Assembly: GCA_907163375.1 (NCBI GenBank)
Contig: CAJQUW010003042.1
Location: 166,756 to 230,755 of the forward strand
Origin: Prostheceraeus crozeri
Lineage: Eukaryota; Platyhelminthes; Polycladida; Euryleptidae
Length of the DNA: 64,000 nt
Reading direction: 5' to 3'
Of this stretch, positions 57,757 to 64,000 are shown piece by piece. The notes below the pieces were generated by a model that worked only from the letters and a program-made list of their open reading frames with translations, made no database searches and was not told the DNA's origin. The translations under genes and the position numbers were made by a program. Every line of letters begins with the position of its first letter. Position 1 is the stretch's first letter.

Positions 57757-58618
57757 GTCAAGATCCTGCTATTGGCTGATTGCAAGTACGCGTGTGTGTA
57801 TTTCACCTGCGATAAAACCATAGCAATTGTAGATATGAACGACACAAATTTCTCTCAAAAACATTTTGATCTGATAAATGCTGGTGATCGTCAAATATCT
57901 CTTGATACAAAATATGGTGGTAAAGTATATGAGTCTTTACTACTACAAATAGGTAAAAGTGTTATTGACTTGGAGGTGACTGAAGAACGTTGCATTGACT
58001 TAATGACAAAAAAGAACAAACGCATCACAGACCTATTGATAAGAATACCGATTATACATAGTGGTAAAAGGATGGCGTATGAGCCTTTGAACGTTATCAA
58101 TACCAGCGTTAGTGAAAGTGAGAACGAGCCTCCCAAAAAATCAAATCAGATATACGTCAATAGAAAATCAGAGGAAAGGTAATTATGCTAATAATGAAAG
58201 GAGAAGCCAAAAATCCGGCATAACTCTAAACGAACCTTCGGTAGAGCTACCACCCATCGATGAAATTGTCAACTCAAACTTAGAAACTGATATTTCGCAG
58301 GCTAGTCAACCTTCATATAGTGCATCAGCCGCTTCACCAAATCGTCCTACTTTTAAGAAGAAGCTTAATTTTGAACAGTTCGTAGTACAAAAGTTGAACA
58401 TATTGAGTGTGTCACTAACATCTCTTCATAAGAAAAATGAGGAACTCCTAAGTCAACAAAGAGCAATGATGGAGATGCTTATGCAAGCCAATTTACGAAC
58501 AGGATCAACTGAAGCAGCAGTGGCAACATTCAGTAACAGCTTGCCTGCTACATCTGTGGATGAACTCCTTCAACTTGAGTCTGATATTCGTGGAACTCAG
58601 CGCTTGTTCCTGGATCTG
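57757..58618 (+). CDS. Companion gene of the CACTA-like element, exon A
   Basis: It follows an acceptor TTCCAG at 57751-57756 and ends at the donor GTGAGT at 58619. It first encodes CKYACVYFTCDKTIAIVD and RQISLDTKYGGKVYESLLLQ (a small beta-rich module), then a Ser/Asn-rich linker, then EQFVVQKLNILSVSLTSLHK and KNEELLSQQRAMMEMLMQAN (coiled coil), and SVDELLQLESDIRGTQRLFLDL, the first helix block of a DUF4806-like domain. One frame change is needed in the A6 run at 58135-58140. It could be a real lesion, a sequencing slip or a polymorphism. The start codon is not identified; it is probably in an upstream exon. Confidence 0.65.
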
Positions 58619-60016
58619 GTGAGTACATGATAGAAAAGATAATGTTTTCTAGTATTCGTTTTATTATTTATGTTGAAAAGGTTTTTAAGAAAACGAATGA
58701 AAGGGTTGAAGAAAAAATGTGTCACATTCCTCTGTTTACGGTCGTGTTTTACAATCGATCATTACAAAGGCGCAAGTGTGCACATAAATATTCAGCGATC
58801 AAAATAAGTGTAAGCATGGAATCTCTAGCAGCTTGTTTTTAACTGTAATGTCAATCATTCATCGTTTTATTGAAGTAAATGTGCTCAACAAATCTACCGA
58901 CAGACTGGTTCAATAATCTGGTATGATATTGATATTTCATCGTTTAAAATACATGATCATATACTGTGTGAAGAGACATTGGATCATTAACTAAAAAGTA
59001 GGCCTATGATAAATTAGGAACACAAGTATTTCTAAAATGTTCTGTAAATTGCCATCTTCAAAAGGAATCTAAAGAAAGAAAGTATTAGAGAAACTTCGAT
59101 TACTCATTTTTCATGATCATAATGGGACTTATTGTAGAAGTATCTCAAAATGCAAGTGATAGCTCTTCAATTTTCAAAATGATTCCTAGTAATCCACAGC
59201 GTTATACTTTTCAACTTTTCAGTAACAATGCGGTGGTTATTGAGAAGTTTTATAAGTAAAATTGTGCATTTCGCCCAGATAAAATTCAGCTTGAAAATAA
59301 CATATTGATTTTGAAAAATGGATTTGATTTGATCATAACTGATCATTGATTAGAAAGAGATAATTATAATATATAGTGAGTGCTCGCAATTGCGAAAAAC
59401 TAGTGCCATATAAGCCTCGATCTCATTCGATTCTGTAGAGTCATTCGGAATTTCGTGAAGCTGAGAAAAGTTGGAAATTATAGTTGTGACTTAGCCATTG
59501 TCCGATTAAAGTCAATTCTATTGCTGCCAGTCCTGAATAAATTTCGCTTTGCTAAGCAAATATGCAGCAAAGCTTCTACAGCATGTAACTTCATTGTCCA
59601 GTTATTACTTGCATAATGTTGAAGTATATAACTAATTCAGTTTAATTTTTAAGTCCGGTAAAATCTTATCGGATTTGAAATGTTTAAATCGGGTGCATCC
59701 CCCATTTGTTATACATGTAGATTATATCATCAATGAATTTTTATTTCCCCTAAATCCTTTAAATGACATTCTCATTCAATCATGCATGATGCTATGAAAC
59801 GCGAATCATATAAACTGAATTGAAGGTAGGGTGGTTGAAATGTGATGATGGATTTCACAAATGAGTTATGGGCCCACAGTTGTTTACACGATTTCGTAGT
59901 TTTGAACAGGGATTACAAAACAAACCTAGGCGCGATTCGTTCGAAAATCTTTGTCGTCCGCAATAATCTTCATGTATTATGTCATGAACAAGTAATCGAA
60001 TGATTCTCATTTTCAG
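58619..60016. other. Intron A-B of the companion gene
   Basis: 1.4 kb, AT-rich. No insertion or exon recognised. Confidence 0.5.
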
Positions 60017-60173
60017 GTTACAATTTTGTCTGCCCTGGGAGGAGATGACGCTTCAAAATGTACTTTTCGTTGCGTCAGGCGAGTTGCTGTCGATGAGGTA
60101 CTACGCCAATTCAATTGGGATGGTTCATGTGGCTGCTTAAAGTTTCCAAGAACAGTTGCTAATGCCATTGTTG
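60017..60173 (+). CDS. Companion gene, exon B (DUF4806-like core)
   Basis: The acceptor TTTTCAG ends at 60016 and the donor GTAAGT starts at 60174. The exon enters in phase 0 and leaves in phase 1, matching both neighbours. It encodes VTILSALGGDDASKCTFRCV, RRVAVDEVLRQFNW and FPRTVANAIV. The LGG...RR...FNW pattern is that of DUF4806, a domain often found in transposon-associated proteins of invertebrates. Confidence 0.75.
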
Positions 60174-60246
60174 GTAAGTAAGTCTCATTTTCCTTAGTTT
60201 ATGGGTTGTAACTTCTTGCTTTGTTTATTGAGTCTCAAGATATCTG

Positions 60247-60454
60247 GGGCAATTCCATAAATAACGCACGGACGTTCTGACACATAGTCGTCATTTCTCG
60301 TCATGAAGCAATGCGACTTTATCCATGAATATTGCACCATACCATGCCAAATTAGTCTGAATATTACTTTCCAAATTATTCACTTTTCAAATATTTAATA
60401 GTAGTCTCTGTAGCGCCGAAAGATGACGTACGTGCGTTATTTACGGAATTGCCC
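60247..60454. mobile_element. MITE with GGGCAATTCCrTAAATAACGCACG ends
   Basis: The left end GGGCAATTCCATAAATAACG and its inverse CGTTATTTACGGAATTGCCC bound 208 bp in the companion-gene intron. No coding capacity. Confidence 0.78.
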
Positions 60455-60567
60455 TCTGCTGATTTTCTTCACTGTTCATTTAGTATTGTGCTGTATAGCT
60501 TACTGCCGTTTTTTTGTGTTTTTTGCAATTTGAATCTCTAGCAGGAATTTAGATACTAAATAGACCT

Positions 60568-60605
60568 CTGACGATGGCAACTTCAGATGGTCGAAATGTT
60601 AAGTT
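60568..60605 (+). ncRNA. Hammerhead-like core
   Basis: CTGACGA-TGGCAACTTCAGATGGTC-GAAA followed by TGTTAAGTTTGGCC. The core words are correct, stem II is weak, and stems I and III are unproven. Sequences of this style sit in the terminal repeats of Penelope elements. Confidence 0.25.
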
Positions 60606-60984
60606 TGGCCTTTTAATAAATAACACAATCTGGACCTTATTTCATTTTGGAAATTGTAGACCAGGAGGCATTTTAAGTGAATCTTTCAAACGTTAGCCAT
60701 TGAACATATGCCTTCACAGATTCTTGTGATATGTATGCAATTACTGAGAACTTTCTACCTGTTATTGCAAGTGCCCGTATTTGATTTTTATTATTTGAAT
60801 TATTACTTAACCTCTATTCTCATGATTATTGTTTCGCTACCAAGCATGTCTCGGTCGCTGACGACCATCCTCAGTAGCGTAACTATAAGCATCAGCTTAT
60901 AAAATAAACATGTTATGTGTGTAGTAGTCTATAGGTTATAATATCAAAGTCACAAGTGAAAGAGATAGATTCTGTAATTGAAAA

Positions 60985-61160
60985 GTACAGTATAAAACTA
61001 TGCAAAATAAAGGGTTTTAAAAAGCTTAAAATTTGATGAAAATATTCTGTTTTTGTGGTTGCTTATTTAAAGTTCTAAATCATCAACCGCATAAAATCGC
61101 AATGTCTATATCTCCGTTTTTCAAACTTTCATTTTGCGTAGTTTTATAGATCCTTCTTTT
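60985..61160. mobile_element. Small inverted-repeat element
   Basis: TATAAAACTATGCAAAATAAAG near 60992 is mirrored by CTTTCATTTTGCGTAGTTTTATA near 61126-61148. Confidence 0.55.
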
Positions 61161-61348
61161 CAGTGAAACCTATGTTAATTTTTTATAGTTGTATGTAATA
61201 TAATTGTCGTAAATAGGAAATATACCAGTAAATATGGTCGCCAGATCGAAACATGCTTCGTAACGATGTATGACAAGCATGAACACCACGACTACTTGCA
61301 TTGAAGAGCAATTTAATTAATTTATTACTTTGTGTTACTTCGTTTATA

Positions 61349-62106
61349 CCGTATTTACTCTAATAGAACCCGGGGGGCTCTATTAATTCAGATCGCTCTG
61401 ACCAGGGTTCTATTAGAGGCCCGGGTTCTATTGAATGATCACTAAAAAATTAAAAATATGACATCAACCATAGAATTCGTTGAACCTACATAAAAATGCG
61501 GGCCTATTGTATGACAGTTTTTGCTGTTACTGCTCAGTATACCGTAGTCAAAGTCTTTTTTACATTTACTATGCTCATGGCATATTGAGTGGCAGATGTG
61601 GAGAGGATTATGAACGATCCATAAGCTAACCCGGTAATCGTAATTTAGTCACAAAAAAAATCAAAGACCTACTCGCTGTGCAAAGGAAGAACGGCTACCA
61701 GTTGGAAAAATCTCTATATTGGACTGTATATAAAAGTCTCTATATCTACCGGTATATTGAAAAGCAACTCGAGTCATTCGTCTTCATCTATAATCATCAG
61801 CTCGTCCTTTTCTTCGTGTTCTTCATCGATGTCAAGGTCAACTTCCACTTCGCACAAGCGCGAGAGGGCATCATGGCATGGATGCCCTGCCTTGAAGCAT
61901 TCGATGAGGTCATCTTCGCTACCATCCAATCTTCGCTTGTTTCCTTTGCTTATTTCCCGTCAAATGAATTTTGTTACTGAAAAAATACTTTTTGGTTCAC
62001 CTACAAGGTCAATAAGATGATACTGAGTCTCACCCGGGTTCTATTAATTCAGATTGCTCTGACCCGGGTTTTATTAGAGACCCGGGTTCTATTAGAGTAA
62101 ATACGG
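61349..62106. mobile_element. TA-flanked transposon with CCGTATTTACTC ends
   Basis: CCGTATTTACTCTAATAGAA at 61349 is mirrored at 62087-62106, with TA on both sides. Two or three copies of CCCGGGTTCTATTA-like words follow each end. On the minus strand at about 61980-61790 a reading RRLDGSEDDLIECFKAGHPC followed by an acidic tail (DEEHEEKDELMIIDEDE, stop) may be the end of a pogo/Tigger-like transposase. It lies in the companion-gene intron. Confidence 0.7.
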
Positions 62107-62574
62107 TATATGCATGTACCGTATATTCCTTTCGTGTGCTAGTGTTGTTGACTTGATTGAACATGTCTTAGTCCTTCAAAGTATTTATGATATGGGTAAA
62201 TCCAATTTAATCCACAACATTTGACGAAAATGTGTCTTTGATTTGTAAAATCCATACTTCTGAACTGATTTCAATAGTTTTTTTTAATCGAACCGTAAAG
62301 ATCTCATCTATTATGGCATGGTTTTTAAAAAGTCACAAAGCCAAGACCGTCTTCACAAGTTGCCGCTTTTTGCCGAAAAAAGACCAAAAAAGCATGTCCA
62401 AAGTTACAGTACTCTCACTTCAACACGGATTTTCGATTAGATACATTCAAATACACCCGTTAATATTTATATCATCTGAAAGAAGAAGATCAGCTCTTCA
62501 AGACAGACTAATTTTAAATATTGTAATTAATATTAATCATTGAATTTTCACTGGGTTTCCATTGTCCAATGAAA

Positions 62575-63385
62575 AAAATGTCCTCTGACCGAGACGTTTT
62601 CTGTCCTCTGACCGAGGTACCTTTTCTCGAAGAATATTGATTCTTCCATAAAACGTTTTGCACCGAACGAATCCTCTAGTGTGCTAGTTTATAAATCCGT
62701 AAAGAAAAGTCAGTTTGATGCCGTTACAAGTGAGCAATATTGATTTATAAATATTTTTATCCGTTTTTTCGACCAGAGAATTCGAATATTCCCAACAATT
62801 TCATATGGATGCTGAAACCAGAAATTTTGTCAGGAATCGATGAAATTTCACACCATTGGAGGGATCCATGCTCTTAACATCAATGCAAAAGAAAATTTTC
62901 ATTTATATCAATTAACCCTCTCAAAATCTCCAAAAACCACGAAAATATCCTCTGACCGAGACCCTAAAAAATTCTCGGTCAGAGGACAACGTTGAAATTG
63001 AAGATCTCGGTCAGAGTACAAGGATCTCGGTCTAAGGACATGATAATGTATGCAATTACATTTAGATCACTTCGTTTTACGCATTCAAGTATTCGTCCTA
63101 AGTTTCCAGTCTCATGAACCCAAATGCACAAACCGAAGAGTTTCCTGTTCGACATCAATTTGTCCTCTGACCGAGACATAAAAAATCTCGGTCAGAGGAC
63201 AAGGTGGGTCACGGTCAACGGACAATATATGCAATACATTACATTTTGGTCACTTCGCTTTACGCATGCAAGCATTCATCCTAAGTTCCCAGTTTCATCA
63301 GCAACCCAAATGCAGAAGCCGAAGAGTTTCCTATTCGACATCTATCTGACCGAGATCAATTTGTCCTCTGACCGAGATGTAGAAA
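62575..63385. repeat. Array of GTCCTCTGACCGAGA words in both orientations
   Basis: About eleven copies, some diverged, lie at roughly 62579, 62601, 62949, 62972(-), 63004(-), 63024(-), 63162, 63186(-), 63208(-), 63345 and 63361. Two neighbouring pairs form hairpins (62949-62985 and 63162-63200). The block around 63047-63180 is also tandemly duplicated at 63225-63380. The array lies just before the last exon of the companion gene. Confidence 0.8.
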
Positions 63386-63574
63386 AAATGGCTTTTTAAA
63401 AGTGCTAGATTTCTATGGAAAGCTTTTATTTGGTGTGATCGCCGCTAAGATTTTCGTGTTCAGCGTAAAAAAATGAGTATAAATGCAAATTTTCACGGAA
63501 ATCTGAGACCCAAAGTTAAAAAGACAGAAATGTGGAATAAATTGGATTTACCCATATGTACTTTTTCTCAACAG

Positions 63575-63759
63575 ATGCTGCTCGTCGAGGGTTCCCTACG
63601 ACATCGGAGGCAAACATTTTCGGTTCAATAAAGCGTGCGATCAAGTCCACAAAGGATGGATATCGGGTAAAGGCAAAACGCGTGCGTTTGGGAGCTAATG
63701 ACGTCGTGAATTCTCACAATAACGATGAAAGTCATGACACTGAGAGTCTCTCTGACTAA
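63575..63759 (+). CDS. Companion gene, last exon
   Basis: The acceptor CAACAG ends at 63574. The first two bases complete an Asp codon. It encodes AARRGFPTTSEANIFGSIKR, a basic stretch (YRVKAKRVRLG) and a Ser/Asp-rich tail ending ESLSD and TAA. The first part completes the DUF4806-like domain. AATAAA follows at 63779. The basic segment suggests nucleic-acid binding or nuclear import (inference). Confidence 0.72.
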
Positions 63760-63778
63760 GACAAAGTGTGTATTTTCT

Positions 63779-63784
63779 AATAAA
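63779..63784 (+). terminator. Polyadenylation signal of the companion gene
   Basis: AATAAA lies 20 bp past the stop codon. Confidence 0.6.
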
Positions 63785-64000
63785 TCTACGTTTTTAATCG
63801 GATTTCTGTTTTGTATGTATAATTAAGGAATCTAGAGAAGGGGTGCTATTTGCCGGATTAAATTAGCAACATAGCTTTTTACCAACTAACATGAGCATGC
63901 GACATTGGCATGCGATTAGCATGCTTTTATGGTATGAAATTTATCTGACGAAAAGCCGGATATCATAAGCATGCTAAAAGCAGGATCTTTTCCCACAGGG

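Larger units (their letters stand above)
53761..64000 (+). mobile_element. CACTA/EnSpm-like element spanning to the window edge (10.2 kb)
   Basis: CCCTGTGGGAAAAAATCATG at 53761 and the inverse, ...GATCTTTTCCCACAGGG, ending exactly at 64000, are imperfect terminal repeats of about 30 bp. Subterminal repeats are present: three 70-74-bp units at the left (53890-54075) and four GCATGC words at the right (63895-63974). In plus orientation it holds a DUF4218-type transposase C-terminus (57263-57629) and a spliced companion gene (57757-63759) ending 241 bp before the right tip. hAT and MITE insertions interrupt it. The superfamily call rests on the DUF4218-like C-terminus and the tip sequence, and is probable rather than certain. 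Confidence 0.6.

Noticed and set aside
61757-62020. Ser-rich plus-strand ORF
   Set aside because: It is the complement of an acidic minus-strand tail of a probable transposase remnant.
62575-63385. CRISPR-like array
   Set aside because: The repeats are in both orientations with irregular spacing, in an animal intron. No cas genes.

Overview
The window is nuclear DNA of a multicellular animal, most likely a marine or arthropod-like invertebrate. The evidence is spliced genes with GT-AG introns of several kilobases, an AT-rich base composition, recurring AGGCCTA words, and a dense mix of animal-type mobile elements (piggyBac, hAT, Penelope with a GIY-YIG domain, RTE-like and R2-like LINEs, CACTA-like, many fold-back MITEs). 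There are no operons or prokaryotic signals. I cannot name the species.

Two host genes can be assembled by splice site and phase. On the + strand, positions 828 to 21284 hold the 3' end of a cyclic nucleotide-gated (CNG) channel alpha subunit: half of the cyclic-nucleotide-binding domain, a 36-nt micro-exon and a long last exon with the C-terminal leucine zipper. The transmembrane exons lie left of the window. On the - strand, 44326 down to 30730 holds a complete seven-exon gene for a 284-residue secreted protein with a signal peptide and six cysteines. None of its exons stands out as a long ORF. I do not recognise the family.

Most of the rest is transposons, largely inside the introns of these genes. 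From left to right: minisatellite, tRNA-SINE and fold-back elements (1-4.3 kb); a LINE RT fragment (5.1-6.0); large fold-backs (8.8-9.6, 12.8-13.0, 17.5-18.3, 19.5-20.0, 23.6-24.3); a 3.3-kb TA-flanked element (27.2-30.5) that carries fold-backs and an inverted Penelope RT; an R2-like LINE tail (32.9-33.8); two hAT MITEs with perfect 8-bp target duplications (36.2 and 39.5); a Penelope endonuclease fragment (40.3-40.8); a terminal-inverted-repeat element with a DUF7869-like gene (41.3-43.3); an RTE-like LINE tail (43.6-44.1); and a full-length but broken piggyBac element (45.8-48.5).

The right quarter is the most interesting part. At 49609-53761, an element with 379-bp terminal inverted repeats carries a zinc-finger/RNase-H-like gene of a widespread invertebrate family that I cannot assign to a transposase superfamily. 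Abutting it, from 53761 to the last base of the window, is a CACTA-like element. Its ends (CCCTGTGGGAAAA...) are seen at both sides, with subterminal repeats, the remains of a DUF4218-type transposase C-terminus, and a spliced companion gene with a DUF4806-like domain. The geometry suggests that the CACTA-like element landed inside the outer end of the first element, which can be tested with the sequence just right of the window.
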